Shown here: one piece after another, positions 46,984 through 61,229 of the stretch | Layout: every line of letters begins with the position of its first letter | Numbering within the stretch: the first letter of the stretch is position 1 | Source: Alteromonas pelagimontana | GTDB lineage: Bacteria > Pseudomonadota > Gammaproteobacteria > Enterobacterales > Alteromonadaceae | Direction of reading: 5' to 3' | DNA length: 64,000 bases | NCBI RefSeq assembly: GCF_002499975.2 | Contig: NZ_CP052766.1 | Location: 3,906,001 to 3,970,000 of the forward strand | Notes under the pieces: generated by a model | Seen by the model: only the letters and a program-made list of their open reading frames with translations | Databases searched by the model: none | What the model was told of the DNA's origin: nothing | Position numbers and translations under genes: made by a program

Positions 46984-47063
46984 ATCCTTCATCAATCTGT
47001 CATTGATGTTTCATATTGTCTTGCCAGTATCGCTATTCACACTGTAAATCCTGGAGAAAACTG

Positions 47064-47306
47064 ATGGGCGTGAATATGTGGCAGATCCTGCTGGTATTAG
47101 CGATATTTTTACTTTTATTTGGTCGCGGCAAGATCCCGGCGCTCATGGGTGACCTTGCGTCGGGTATAAAAAACTTCAAGCAGGGGATGCGAGAAGATGA
47201 GGAGGAAACGCCAAAAGACACTCTGGCAAATCGATCCTCTACAGAAACATCAGCGGTTGAGCCTGCCGCCACTGCTGCTGCATTGTCTGAAAAAACAAGC
47301 CGCTAA
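47064..47306 (+). CDS. tatA: Twin-arginine translocase subunit TatA
   Basis: Pore-forming subunit of the Tat system that exports folded proteins. It is 80 residues: one N-terminal membrane helix ([21 protein letters not shown]), the [24 protein letters not shown] amphipathic helix typical of TatA, and an acidic disordered tail. The frame is open from 47016, but GGAG upstream and the family length place the start at 47064. It is first in tatABC. Confidence 0.96.
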   Translation: MGVNMWQILLVLAIFLLLFGRGKIPALMGDLASGIKNFKQGMREDEEETPKDTLANRSSTETSAVEPAATAAALSEKTSR

Positions 47307-47308
47307 TT

Positions 47309-47725
47309 ATGCTGGATTTCAGTTGGGCTGAACTATTTTTTGTCGCTGTTCTGGCACTTATCATTCTGGGGCCGAAAGATTTGCCTCAGCTTTTCCATAT
47401 CGTCGGAAAATTTATTGCTAAAGTGCGCCGTATGTATGCCGACCTTCAAGGCAGCATTTTGCAGCTGGAAAAGGAAGTGAATATTGCATCAGGCAAAGGA
47501 AAAAAAGGTGATGACAGCTGGCGTGATTTACTTCCGCCTGAGTTACGCGAATTACCCGCCGATTTCCGTCCCGGCACAATAAGTGCGGCTCAGCATCAGC
47601 AGCGGCAAGAAATGATAACTGCTGCTCGTAATCAACATGCTGAAGCCACCGCGAATGCTGCAAAAGAAGCAGCGTCACCAGTTACACAAACATCTTCTAA
47701 CATCGGCAAAGGCTTGGACAGATGA
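47309..47725 (+). CDS. tatB: Twin-arginine translocase subunit TatB
   Basis: TatB forms the receptor complex with TatC that recognises twin-arginine signal peptides. It is 138 residues with an N-terminal helix and the TatB signature MLDFSWAELFFVAVLALIILGPKDLPQLFHIVGKFIAKVRRM (GPKDLP rather than TatA's GRGKIP), then an Ala/Gln-rich tail. It starts 3 bp after tatA and overlaps tatC by 4 bp. Confidence 0.96.
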   Translation: MLDFSWAELFFVAVLALIILGPKDLPQLFHIVGKFIAKVRRMYADLQGSILQLEKEVNIASGKGKKGDDSWRDLLPPELRELPADFRPGTISAAQHQQRQEMITAARNQHAEATANAAKEAASPVTQTSSNIGKGLDR

Positions 47726-48513
47726 ATCAGGAAAACCTTGATCTTTCCCGGGCGCCGTTGCTGGCGCATCTCACGGAGCTACGGACCCGACTGCTATATT
47801 GCTTACTGTTTTTTGCGGCCGCTTTTGGTATCGCATACTATTTTGCTAACGATATTTACCGCTTCCTGCAACAACCATTAGTGGAGATATTTGGCGCGCA
47901 AAGCGGAAGAAGGATGATTTATACCAGCTTGCAGGAAGCATTTTTTACCTATTTAAAGCTGTCCTTTTTTACCGCGCTTTTCTTCACTTTGCCTCTTATG
48001 TTAATGCAACTGTGGCGTTTTTTGGCGCCTGGGTTGTATTTACACGAACGTAAAAGTTTGATTCCTTTGTTTTGTATGACACCGGTGCTGTTTATAGCCG
48101 GCGGCGCTCTGGCCTTTTACGTGGTCATGCCGATGGCGTGGGAGTTCTTTATCAGCTTTGAAACCACAGGAACGCAGCAGGCCATCAACGTTGAGCTTGA
48201 AGCCAAAGTCAGTGAATACCTTTCTCTCGTAATAAAGTTGATTTTAGCCTTTGGACTAAGTTTTGAACTACCGGTATGTCTACTAGTGATGGCAAAAGCG
48301 GGTTTGGTCACTGCCGAAACGTTGAAGCGTTATAGACGCCACGCCATTGTGATTATTTTTCTACTTGCTGCGTTAATTACGCCGCCAGATTTAATTTCAC
48401 AAATAGCATTAGGCACACCCATTATTTTGCTCTATGAACTGTCGATTATGATGATTAGCTGGATGCAAAAGCAGCAGCAAAAGGAGAGTCAGCAGGCTGT
48501 AAGCGATCTATAA
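47722..48513 (+). CDS. tatC: Twin-arginine translocase subunit TatC
   Basis: Six-helix core of the Tat receptor, 263 residues. Signatures: the N-terminal LSRAPLLAHLTELRTRLLYCLLFF, FFTYLKLSFFTALFFTLPLMLMQLWRFLAPGLYLHERK with the conserved Glu, and the C-terminal ALITPPDLISQIALGTPIILLYE. It overlaps tatB by 4 bp (ATGA). A Tat-exported PhoX-family protein is encoded next. Confidence 0.97.
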   Translation: MNQENLDLSRAPLLAHLTELRTRLLYCLLFFAAAFGIAYYFANDIYRFLQQPLVEIFGAQSGRRMIYTSLQEAFFTYLKLSFFTALFFTLPLMLMQLWRFLAPGLYLHERKSLIPLFCMTPVLFIAGGALAFYVVMPMAWEFFISFETTGTQQAINVELEAKVSEYLSLVIKLILAFGLSFELPVCLLVMAKAGLVTAETLKRYRRHAIVIIFLLAALITPPDLISQIALGTPIILLYELSIMMISWMQKQQQKESQQAVSDL

Positions 48514-48686
48514 CATAAGCCGTTGTTTAACCGTAACAAAACTGTACGAAAAACGTAAAAAAAAATGCCTAATCCTGTCACTTTTGGACCGTAGATTGGT
48601 GTTGGAAGCAAGACCTGAGGAAGCCGTACCCTTACACCATTTGGGATTTCTTCTTGATAATAACCCAACATCAACAGGTATAAAAA

Positions 48687-50120
48687 ATGTCAAACGTAAA
48701 AAAATCTTTGGCCGCCTCGAGCCAAGCTGTAGTCAACCGTCGGGAATTCGTTAAAGGCAGCTCCGTTGTCGCTGCCAGCACCGCTTTTGCAGCAATGTCG
48801 ACTAAGGCAGTAGCCGCAAATTTGCCTTATTCAGATTCTTACGGCCCTCTTTCGCTAAAAAAGGACAAGGCCACTGGTCTTGAGCTACTGGCATTGCCAG
48901 AAGGATTTGAATACACCTCATACGGATGGACCGGGCAGATACAGTCTGACCGTACCCCAACTCCAACTGATCACGATGGCATGGCGGTAGTTGCAGCAAA
49001 ACAAAACGTGGTTTGTCTTGTTCGTAACCATGAACTGGATTTTGGCGAAAGTCATCCCTGTTCACCTGTTAGCGGCCGCGGCATTTATAACGCTGCCCAA
49101 AATGGTGGAACAACCAACGTCTTGTTTGATGTGATGGAGGGCAAGTTCCTTTCTTCCTACAACAGCTTAGGTGGCACTATCCGTAATTGTTGTGGCGGTC
49201 CTACGCCTTGGGGCAGCTGGCTTTCTTGTGAAGAAACCTATCAACAACAACAGGGTTTTTATCACGGATACGTATTTGAAGTACCCGGATTCGGTATTTC
49301 AGATGGCAATCCAATTCGCGAGATGGGACGTTTTTCTCATGAAGCAGCGGCTGTCGATCCCGCTACCGGCTATGTGTACATGACAGAAGACACTGGCGCT
49401 TCTGGCTTTTACAAGTTTGAATCTGCAGGAGAATACGGCGACCTGAAAGCGGGCGGCAAGCTTTACGCCATGGTATTAAATAATACCCCTCGTGTTGATT
49501 TGCGCAATGGTCTGGTAGAAGGTTCTTCGTGGACAGTAAGCTGGCAGGAAGTGCCTGATCCAGATGCGTTTAACGAAACCTGTTTTTCTCAGGCGTCTGA
49601 TGCTGCAATTATCGAGCGCGGTGAAGGTTGCTGGTATGACGATGGCAAAATTTACTTTGTTTCGACCAGTGGTGGCGCGGCAAACCTGGGTCAGATTTTC
49701 TGCTTCGATCCTAGAAAGCAACAACTGACCATTATTTTTGAATCACAAAGCGACTCCCAGGTAAATGGCCCGGATAACATAGTGGTAAGTCCTCGCGGCA
49801 GCATTTTGATGTGTGAAGACGGAAGCTCTAATCCTAAGCGGTTGGTGGGTCTGACGCAGGGTGGTGATACATTCACTTTTGCGGAAAATCATATGATGCT
49901 GGATCAAGGCGATTTGGAAACCATTGATGGTGTGTATCCGGGCGTTAAAGACAACTTTTCTGATTCTGTGGGAAGCTCGACTGACGGTAGCGCACGTCGC
50001 AGTTTCTCGAGCAGCGAATGGGCTGGCGCCTGTTTCTATGGCCGTTGGTTGTTCGTCAACATTCAAACTCCAGGTGTGACTTTTGCAATTACCGGTCCGT
50101 GGGAAAACGGCGCTCTATAA
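48687..50120 (+). CDS. Tat-exported PhoX-family protein (DUF839)
   Basis: A 477-residue protein of the PhoX/DUF839 family (PF05787), calcium- and iron-dependent beta-propeller phosphatases, but the substrate here is open. The N-terminus carries a twin-arginine signal NRREFVKGSSVVAASTAFAA (cleavage near AVAA, about residue 44). Family blocks are GTIRNCCGGPTPWGSWLSCEET, GRFSHEAAAVDPATGYVYMTEDTGASGFYKF and NIVVSPRGSILMCEDG. Its place right behind tatABC matches its export route. The chain is shorter than classical PhoX (about 600-700), so it may belong to a distinct subfamily. Confidence 0.88.
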   Translation: MSNVKKSLAASSQAVVNRREFVKGSSVVAASTAFAAMSTKAVAANLPYSDSYGPLSLKKDKATGLELLALPEGFEYTSYGWTGQIQSDRTPTPTDHDGMAVVAAKQNVVCLVRNHELDFGESHPCSPVSGRGIYNAAQNGGTTNVLFDVMEGKFLSSYNSLGGTIRNCCGGPTPWGSWLSCEETYQQQQGFYHGYVFEVPGFGISDGNPIREMGRFSHEAAAVDPATGYVYMTEDTGASGFYKFESAGEYGDLKAGGKLYAMVLNNTPRVDLRNGLVEGSSWTVSWQEVPDPDAFNETCFSQASDAAIIERGEGCWYDDGKIYFVSTSGGAANLGQIFCFDPRKQQLTIIFESQSDSQVNGPDNIVVSPRGSILMCEDGSSNPKRLVGLTQGGDTFTFAENHMMLDQGDLETIDGVYPGVKDNFSDSVGSSTDGSARRSFSSSEWAGACFYGRWLFVNIQTPGVTFAITGPWENGAL

Positions 50121-50193
50121 ACTGCGCGAAATTAAATAATGCTACGCCCGCTAAGGGCGTACTTCACATAATAAAATAATATAGGAATACACA

Positions 50194-50757
50194 ATGAAAC
50201 AATTAATTAAAGCCATTGCAGTGGCGTCACTTATGATTGGAAGTTTTGCCGCGAACGCAGGAATTATGCCGATTTCACTACCTTCATCTTATACTGGAAC
50301 GGTAGCGTCAGAAGACGGTTGGTTGGCAGGAGATACTTCAGCCATCGATTTCTTCGTATTTTCCTTGGATAAGGAAACTGAGATTAGTTTTAATATCGAC
50401 GCTTTAACGTCATTCGGCATGAGCTTATACGCCGGTGAACTATCGGCAGATCCGAGTTTTCTTTTCTCGAACTCCAGTGACTTTATCACGTTCACTGGAG
50501 AAAGCTTGACGTACCTGACAGGCATCGACGGATTTACACCCAATGCAGGTGAAAATGAACTTGATGCGGGATGGCTTGCTGCGGGTGTCTATACACTTGC
50601 GCTAGGGGGTAACGAAGGTATAAGTTTTGCCAGCGCAGCATATACCTTAGAAGCTATTGCCAATGCTGCACAGGTTCCAGAGCCAGGCACTTTTATCTTA
50701 ACGATAATGGGTGTGGCTGCCTTGATACAACGTAAAAAACGTAACGCCTACAAGTAG
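50194..50757 (+). CDS. PEP-CTERM sorted exported protein
   Basis: A 187-residue exported protein with a signal peptide (cut near ANAG) and a C-terminal sorting signal: VPEPGTFILTIMGVAALIQRKKR, meaning PEP motif, membrane helix and basic tail. Such proteins are cleaved by an exosortase and end up in or beyond the outer envelope, usually with exopolysaccharide. The middle is acidic, Ser/Thr/Gly-rich and beta-like, with no recognised domain (a bacterial pre-peptidase-like sandwich is possible). No exosortase is in the window. Confidence 0.9.
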   Translation: MKQLIKAIAVASLMIGSFAANAGIMPISLPSSYTGTVASEDGWLAGDTSAIDFFVFSLDKETEISFNIDALTSFGMSLYAGELSADPSFLFSNSSDFITFTGESLTYLTGIDGFTPNAGENELDAGWLAAGVYTLALGGNEGISFASAAYTLEAIANAAQVPEPGTFILTIMGVAALIQRKKRNAYK

Positions 50758-50877
50758 ACATAAAAAAAATCGCGGCAGGAATGGGCTTGCCGCGTCTTTT
50801 CCACGCTATCACACATTTTGCCAATCAAGGTACGCTGTACAGTAATGCTAATTACATCAAGCTGCTGTGCAGTAATC

Positions 50878-51297
50878 ATGACAGATAATAAAGCCAACGA
50901 ATTGACTGACGAACAACGTGCTGCTTGGGTAAAACAGCAATACCAGAAAGCCAATAAACATTTAGCTGAGCATGAAATATTATTTGATACAGTAGATGCG
51001 CCAGCCAGTCGTTACCTAGCTCCTTTTGTTGCCATCTGGAAAATCAAATCTCAGGATAATAAGCACTACTGGGTTCTTACAGGTAATTTACCTTCAGACG
51101 TTACAACCATTGATAACGCGCAAAATGCCAGAGATGCCGTTCGATATTTTGCCATGTCTTGGCAAATTAAATCAGCTAACCTGGCTCAGGCAAGTGAGGA
51201 TAAGATCAAAATGGATTTTGCCGCACTTTTACAGCAACGTGCAGAAGATCTGTACGATATATTTGATAATGAAAAATTGTGGCCGTCTGTTTCTTAG
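50878..51297 (+). CDS. DUF4826 family protein
   Basis: A 139-residue cytoplasmic protein of the DUF4826 type found in Alteromonadales and relatives: LTDEQRAAWVKQQYQKANKHLAEHEIL, ASRYLAPFVAIWKIKSQDNKHYWVLTGNLPSD, NARDAVRYFAMSWQIKSANL. The function is unknown. The ATG at 50878 is chosen over one at 50818 because it gives the usual N-terminus; the ribosome binding site is weak. Confidence 0.75.
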   Translation: MTDNKANELTDEQRAAWVKQQYQKANKHLAEHEILFDTVDAPASRYLAPFVAIWKIKSQDNKHYWVLTGNLPSDVTTIDNAQNARDAVRYFAMSWQIKSANLAQASEDKIKMDFAALLQQRAEDLYDIFDNEKLWPSVS

Positions 51298-51313
51298 TTC
51301 TGTCTGCACGCAG

Positions 51314-51772
51314 TTAATGCATTTTAGTAACATCAGGTAGTGGAAAGTTATTCACCGAACAGGCCATACGCTGGCGCGGAATCCCAGCTTCCATAAAAAC
51401 CGGCCCCGAGGGTTTGAAGCCTAATTGACGGTGGTGTTCCACCCCTTCCAGATCGCAGCTTACGCTTACGGTGGGAACTTGTTCAATTTTCGCCAGCCCT
51501 ATTAAAGCATTAAAAAGTTTTTGATAGACTGCTTGATCCCGATGCTCTTGCTTTACCGCAATTCTGCCAATTTCTCCGTCGCGGGTTAAACGTCCGGTTG
51601 CAATGGGTTCACGTTTATCATTGCTAATCAGAATATGGAATGCATTAGCGTCACGTTCGTCAAACTCCGCCTCTCGCGGAAGCCGCCATTCAAGAATAAA
51701 AACCCGTTCTCGTAATTGTGTTAGTCGATTTTTACCGCTCACCCAATCAACGTTTTCTACCTGAAACGCCAT
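51314..51772 (-). CDS. GNAT family N-acetyltransferase
   Basis: A 152-residue GNAT protein resembling the YjcF/ElaA-like group. It has LRERVFILEWRLPREAEFDERDANAFHILI (substrate side), ATGRLTRDGEIGRIAVKQEHRDQAVYQKLFNALI (acetyl-CoA loop, with the normal Q/RxxGxG/A partly degenerate) and HHRQLGFKPSGPVFMEAGIPRQRM. The substrate is unknown. Confidence 0.85.
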   Translation of the reverse strand: MAFQVENVDWVSGKNRLTQLRERVFILEWRLPREAEFDERDANAFHILISNDKREPIATGRLTRDGEIGRIAVKQEHRDQAVYQKLFNALIGLAKIEQVPTVSVSCDLEGVEHHRQLGFKPSGPVFMEAGIPRQRMACSVNNFPLPDVTKMH

Positions 51773-51852
51773 ATGATTTACTATGATGATGTTTTAAACT
51801 GATTATGTTTTAAACTGATTATGTGTTGGTTAGGGAACTGTTAATCATGCAG

Positions 51853-53010
51853 TCATTCGTGCAGTTCCCAATACCCCTTATTGATAAGAGTAGACACAAT
51901 TTCTAAAAGCGCGAATTTATTTTCGCACTTGCTTATGCATTCAGAAGTTACCCACTCGCCAGAAAGTATAGCGAGCACAGACGATTCGCAAGCCCGTGAC
52001 GCGGTAAAGAGTTCTCCGTTGACGAAAAACGTAAAAATACTGCTGTTGTTAGTGGGGGTAAACAGCGGGCGACATCCCGGCACACGCTGAAAAATAGCAC
52101 CAGCTTTCAGCGCGTTGTTTAAGGTTTCCGGTTGATAAAGCGTAGCGGGAAAAGATTCGGGCAGTTGCTGATCACTTAATAACCGCAGCATAGCTTGTTG
52201 CCACTGATCGCCGTTGAGTACGTCCATCAGCAGGGATTTCAACGTTAAAAGTGCGGTAGAGCTGACGAGGGAAGGGTGTGATTGGGCAGTCAAAGCCGGA
52301 TCGGTGTAACGTATTGCGGTATCGGAAGCTGTTGCAAATATCTCTGGCAGGCTTTGAACGATTTGCGCCTGATCTGGTGCTCTGAAACCAACCGAGTATG
52401 TCATACATTCATCTACAGCCACGCCATTGTGCGGCCAGTTTGGCGGGATATAAAGCATGTCTCCTGGTGCAAGTACCACGTCCATAACAGCTGCAAAAGG
52501 CTGGATTTGCTTTAGGTCAGGATGAGGATACTGCGCGATATGTTCCCCAGGCTTTCCCACTTGCCAGCGGCGTTTGCCTTTTCCCTGAACCAGAAAAACA
52601 TCGTATTGGTCAAGGTGGGGCCCAACTCCGCCTCCAGGGGAGGCAAAACTTACCATTAAGTCATCCATGCGCCAATAAGGAATAAAGTTAAACGCTTCCA
52701 TTAAGGCATCAGCGTCGGGTAAGTATTTATCGACTCCCTGCACTAACAGCGTCCATTTGTCCCGGCAAAGCTCGCCAAAATCTGTTTCAGTAAAAGGACC
52801 ATGCTCAACGTGCCAGCCGTGCGCATCTTGAATAACCATGCGACTGTCTGCTTCCTCTTCCATTGCTATGCCAGCTAAATCATTTTCATCCAGAGGATCA
52901 ACGAATGGCGAAAAGACATGGCGGAACACAGCGGGTTTCTTTTGCCAATGCTGGCTCAGAAAGTCATGAATGGAGAAGTTTGTCAGCGAGAAAGTCATGG
53001 CATGAGTCAT
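51853..53010 (-). CDS. roxA: Ribosomal protein L16 arginine hydroxylase
   Basis: RoxA (YcfD) is a JmjC-type 2-oxoglutarate/iron oxygenase that hydroxylates an arginine of ribosomal protein L16. The 385-residue chain starts with the cupin/JmjC barrel. Iron ligands are H and D in GPHLDQYDVFLVQ and H in PPNWPHNGVAV; GKRRWQVGK and APGDMLYIPPNWPH are the family blocks. The C-terminal half is the dimerisation and winged-helix-like part. It is a single gene next to a cyclase gene. Confidence 0.93.
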   Translation of the reverse strand: MTHAMTFSLTNFSIHDFLSQHWQKKPAVFRHVFSPFVDPLDENDLAGIAMEEEADSRMVIQDAHGWHVEHGPFTETDFGELCRDKWTLLVQGVDKYLPDADALMEAFNFIPYWRMDDLMVSFASPGGGVGPHLDQYDVFLVQGKGKRRWQVGKPGEHIAQYPHPDLKQIQPFAAVMDVVLAPGDMLYIPPNWPHNGVAVDECMTYSVGFRAPDQAQIVQSLPEIFATASDTAIRYTDPALTAQSHPSLVSSTALLTLKSLLMDVLNGDQWQQAMLRLLSDQQLPESFPATLYQPETLNNALKAGAIFQRVPGCRPLFTPTNNSSIFTFFVNGELFTASRACESSVLAILSGEWVTSECISKCENKFALLEIVSTLINKGYWELHE

Positions 53011-53049
53011 TTAGTAAAAGCAGAATTATGCGGATTTGTTCTCTCAGCT

Positions 53050-54258
53050 TCAAGTAACAAAAGCGGGCGGCGGATGCGTCACTTTGAAGGCGGTCAGCGA
53101 TAAACTGGATGCCGGGACAGCGAGTGGCTGATTATAGTATGTGACGATTGCATTGTAAGAATTTTGACAGAGGAAAATGGTGCCGGGTGTAGCGGCGTGT
53201 TCCAGGCGTGCGGCACGATTGACTGTCTTCCCCCAGATGTCAAATACCGGTTTTTCTTTACCTATGATTCCTGCGGTTACAGCACCAGTCGCGATACCTA
53301 TTCGCAAATTGCACGGTAAATGTAACCTTGTACAATAGCGTTGAAACGTTTCATTTATCCGCCAGGCAAAGCGGTACATTGTCACGGCGTTGGGTTCCGA
53401 TGTGGGTCTAGAGCTTACGGTAGAGGGAATGCCGACTGCTGCCATATATTCATCGCCGTTAGTTTTTATCTTCTCGACACCTAGTTGCTTGGCAATAGCG
53501 TCAAACTGGCAGTACAGGCTATCTAAAATCTCTACTACCTCTTCATCCTCAAACGTTTCGCTTAAGCGAGTAAAGCCTTGTAAGTCAGCGAACATTACGC
53601 TAGCACAGGAGACTGTCTTCGTTTGTCCCATTGGCCATAGCTGCTGCAGATTATTGCTGCTTGAAGGCGGAAATATATTGGCTAATAAAGCGCGTGTGTC
53701 ATTGTTAACCTTCTTGAGCGCCTGCCACCTCGTTTGAGTTTGTCTTTGAAAGCATAACAGGATGATGAGAGTGGCAAAGGTGAGGGTAAGACTGTCTGCA
53801 AGACGAACAACGTGCTGCCATTGCGCAAAATCGGTATTCATCATTTCTATAGCAATAAATAGCCCACTAAAAGCCATTGCGGTGCCTAGTTGTTCAGTTC
53901 GCTCGTTAGTGCGGTAAAAGAATCCACACACAAGGTTACCGAGCAACAAAAAGTGCTGGATGCCAAGAGACATTCCCCAAATTACGCAAGCACAGCATAA
54001 ATAACTGGCAAAAATTACGTTTAGTAAACGACGAGCGATAAGAACCTGCTGGCGGGAACAGTAAAGCAGTATTAATGGAATGGCGGCACTATGACAAAGC
54101 AGGTTTATATAACCGCCAGCACCAATGGTTTCAACATAATAAATAGCAATGGAGAGCTGAATAACGAAGCAAAAGCTCATCATCAGTGTTATCTGCTTTA
54201 TCAGTGCAGACAAGTAGCCGCGGGAAGAGGTAGATGATGAAAATATCTGATGATGCAT
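53050..54258 (-). CDS. Membrane-bound adenylate/guanylate cyclase
   Basis: A 402-residue class III nucleotide cyclase with an N-terminal membrane region of about six helices and a C-terminal catalytic domain. It keeps the metal-binding Asp (SVMFADLQGFTRLSE), KIKTNGDEYMAAVG with the second Asp and base-recognising residues, and NLRIGIATGAVTAGIIG. The frame continues upstream across the purB terminator, but GGAAGG directly before the ATG at 54258 marks the real start. Whether it makes cAMP or cGMP is not decided. Confidence 0.88.
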   Translation of the reverse strand: MHHQIFSSSTSSRGYLSALIKQITLMMSFCFVIQLSIAIYYVETIGAGGYINLLCHSAAIPLILLYCSRQQVLIARRLLNVIFASYLCCACVIWGMSLGIQHFLLLGNLVCGFFYRTNERTEQLGTAMAFSGLFIAIEMMNTDFAQWQHVVRLADSLTLTFATLIILLCFQRQTQTRWQALKKVNNDTRALLANIFPPSSSNNLQQLWPMGQTKTVSCASVMFADLQGFTRLSETFEDEEVVEILDSLYCQFDAIAKQLGVEKIKTNGDEYMAAVGIPSTVSSRPTSEPNAVTMYRFAWRINETFQRYCTRLHLPCNLRIGIATGAVTAGIIGKEKPVFDIWGKTVNRAARLEHAATPGTIFLCQNSYNAIVTYYNQPLAVPASSLSLTAFKVTHPPPAFVT

Positions 54259-54271
54259 TAGCCTTCCAATA

Positions 54272-54301
54272 ATAAAAAAGACCGGCGTTAAAACCGGTCT
54301 T
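54272..54301 (-). terminator. Terminator of purB
   Basis: On the minus strand the stem AAGACCGG / CCGGTCTT (arms 54301-54294 and 54285-54278) is followed by a T-rich run at 54279-54272, 21 bp after the purB stop. Confidence 0.85.
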
Positions 54302-54321
54302 AGAAGGCTACAAAACATTTC

Positions 54322-56335
<2,014 letters not shown>

Positions 56336-56336
<1 letters not shown>

Positions 56337-57457
56337 CAGCGGATGTAACTCTCAATGATGCCGCCGCCAAGACAGACTTCCTCTTGATAAAAAACCGCCG
56401 ACTGACCCGGGGTGACCGCCTTTTGCGGCTCATCAAACGTCACCTTTATTTCATCATCGGTTGTCGGTGTCAGTACGCAAGGAATGTCATTCTGGCGGTA
56501 GCGGGTTTTAACCATAGCACGAACCGAGGTCGTAAGCGGATTGCGATCGACCCAATGTAGTTGTTTGGCAATCAAGCCATTAGAAAATAAACGCGGATGA
56601 TCAGCGCCTTGGCCAACAATCAACACATTGCGGGAGACATCTTTATCCACGACATACCAGGGGTCATCGCCAAAATCTTTCAGCCCGCCGATATGCAACC
56701 CTTTACGTTGTCCTAACGTATGATACATCAAACCTTCATGCTCACCGATAACATCGCCTTCAGCGGTTTCAATGACACCAGGTTGAGCAGGTAAAAAACG
56801 AGCGAGAAAATCTTTAAATTTCCGTTCGCCGATAAAGCATATACCGGTAGAGTCTTTTTTATCGTGGGTAACCAGCCCCTGATCTTCCGCTATTTTCCTT
56901 ACCATCGGCTTTTCCAGTTCCCCTACAGGAAACAAGGTTTTAGCGATGTGCTGTTCACCTAATGTATAAAGGAAATAGCTTTGATCTTTATTGCTGTCCA
57001 GCCCCCGCAGCATCTGCCAGCCATCCTGATATTTACGCCGTCTTACGTAGTGACCGGTGGCGATATAATCAGCGCCTAAATCTTCCGCGGCGAATTCAAG
57101 AAAGGCCTTAAATTTGATTTCTTTGTTGCACATGATATCGGGATTGGGAGTACGCCCGGCTTTATATTCAGCCAGAAAATATTCAAATACGTTGTCCCAA
57201 TATTCAGCAGCAAAATTGATAGTGTGTAGATGAATGCCCAGTTTATCCGCGACGGCTTGAGCATCGGCAAGATCTTCTGCTGCAGAGCAATACTCATCAT
57301 TGTCATCTTCTTCCCAGTTTTTCATGAACAGGCCTTCTACCTGATATCCCTGTTCTTTTAACAGGTAAGCAGAAACGGACGAATCGACACCGCCGGATAG
57401 GCCAACAATGACTTTTTTCTGTTCAGGGGAATTGTGAGCAAATGACGAATTATTCAC
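56336..57457 (-). CDS. mnmA: tRNA 2-thiouridine-34 synthase
   Basis: MnmA thiolates the wobble uridine of Lys, Glu and Gln tRNAs using sulfur from the IscS-TusABCDE relay. The 373-residue chain has the PP-loop [18 protein letters not shown], catalytic cysteines in [12 protein letters not shown] and [13 protein letters not shown], and [12 protein letters not shown]. It is first in mnmA-hflD-purB. In E. coli nudJ lies between rluE and mnmA; here that space has only a palindrome. Confidence 0.97.
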
Positions 57458-57543
57458 CTTTTATAACACACTCTTTTACAGGTAATTCAGGGTCGCGGAT
57501 TCTACCAGATTAATTGTCATTTAGCACGACTCAACACGCACTT

Positions 57544-57573
57544 ATACTGATCCGCATTGATGCGGATGTGTAT
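57544..57573. repeat. Short palindrome related to the repeat ends
   Basis: ATACTGATCCGCA, spacer TTGA, and the complement of ATACACATCCGCA: a 13-bp inverted repeat with two mismatches. The arms match the ends of the larger elements at 11221 and 60902. It sits between mnmA and rluE. Confidence 0.6.
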
Positions 57574-57632
57574 TACAGTGTTGTGCTTTCGTGCAGACTC
57601 TGGAATTACGCACGCTGCGTCGACGCGTGGCG

Positions 57633-58181
57633 TTAAAGCGGAATACTGCGGTATGCGCCATTCGCCAGACCGTCAATAGTCCAACTGCCTACACGATAGC
57701 GAATGAGTCTGAGTGTAGGATAGCCGACATTGGCCGTCATTCTACGAACCTGGCGGTTCTTGCCTTCTGTAATGGTGATGGATAGCCAGGTGGTTGGGAT
57801 AAGCTTACGGAACCGAACCGGCGGATTTCTTGGCCATACAGAAGGCGGCTCCATACGTTGAATTTTAGCGGGTAAAGTTCGGCCATCTTTTAGTTCAACG
57901 CCGTGGCACAACATCCGAATGGCATCATCTGTGGGCTCACCTTCTACTTGCGCCCAATACGTTTTACTGGTTTTGGCGGCTGGGTGAGCGAGTTTGTGCT
58001 GTAACTTGCCGTCGTTTGTCAACACCAGTAATCCTTCTGAATCACGATCCAGTCGACCGGCTGCATACACGTTAGGAATGGGAATAAAATCTTTCAATGT
58101 TTTTCGTCCATCCTCGTCAGTAAACTGAGAAAGAACGTCGAAAGGCTTGTTGAACAGGACCACGCAGGGGGAAGCAGACAT
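57633..58181 (-). CDS. rluE: 23S rRNA pseudouridine-2457 synthase
   Basis: A 182-residue RsuA/RluB/E/F-family pseudouridine synthase without an S4 domain, as in RluE. The catalytic Asp is in [19 protein letters not shown]; other blocks are [14 protein letters not shown] and [29 protein letters not shown]. The C-terminus overlaps the start of the repeat-bearing gap. It is divergent from the isocitrate dehydrogenase gene, the order also seen in E. coli (icd/rluE). Confidence 0.95.
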   Translation of the reverse strand: MSASPCVVLFNKPFDVLSQFTDEDGRKTLKDFIPIPNVYAAGRLDRDSEGLLVLTNDGKLQHKLAHPAAKTSKTYWAQVEGEPTDDAIRMLCHGVELKDGRTLPAKIQRMEPPSVWPRNPPVRFRKLIPTTWLSITITEGKNRQVRRMTANVGYPTLRLIRYRVGSWTIDGLANGAYRSIPL

Positions 58182-60839
<2,658 letters not shown>

Positions 60840-60862
60840 TTTTTCGGAACGTTCAAGATACC

Positions 60863-60886
60863 AAGCCTGCGAAAGCAGGCTTTTTT
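60863..60886 (+). terminator. Terminator of icd
   Basis: Stem AAGCCTGC / GCAGGCTT with a GAAA loop and a six-T tract, 23 bp after the stop. Confidence 0.85.
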
Positions 60887-60901
60887 GGGCCTTCGCCGAA
60901 G

Positions 60902-61033
60902 TAATATTGATCCGCATAGATAAGTACTTACTCAGCGTGAGTCCACCCACTTGCTGACGAAGAAGTCGTACGCCGCTATGGTGGTTCCAGAGCAAGTGGG
61001 ACTGATGCAGCTTTAGCAAGCGGGCAGGCTTCA
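60902..61033. repeat. Type B repeat, copy 2 (half element, reverse orientation)
   Basis: The complement matches 11391-11490: GCTGCATCAGT..CACTTGCT, ACCACCA.AGCGGCGTAC, CTTC.TCAGCAAG, CACGCTGAGT, then ATGCGGATC at the end. Only one terminal repeat (TAATATTGATCCGCATA) is present; the other half is missing. It lies between the icd terminator and the IS200-like element. Confidence 0.7.
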
Positions 61034-61229
61034 CGCCACATATCCATACCTATACACTGGCTTCTATCGCTGACATTAATAATTTGAAATGATCAGAGGA
61101 ATTTGTTGAGGCTAGAAAATGTGATGCTATCTACAAATGGGTATTATTGATTAGGTATAGGTGTTTCGTTTAAAGCATGAGGGGGAATACGCAGTATCTA
61201 AGGAAGATACTCCAGCAATAAAGGATAAG

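Noticed and set aside
48540..48600. Pho-box-like CTGTCAC and CTGTACG before the PhoX-family gene
   Set aside because: The two motifs are not at the 11-bp spacing of a Pho box and match poorly, so PhoB control is not claimed.
54259..54318. Upstream ATG at 54318 as start of the cyclase gene
   Set aside because: It would place the purB terminator inside the coding region; the ATG at 54258 has its own GGAAGG.
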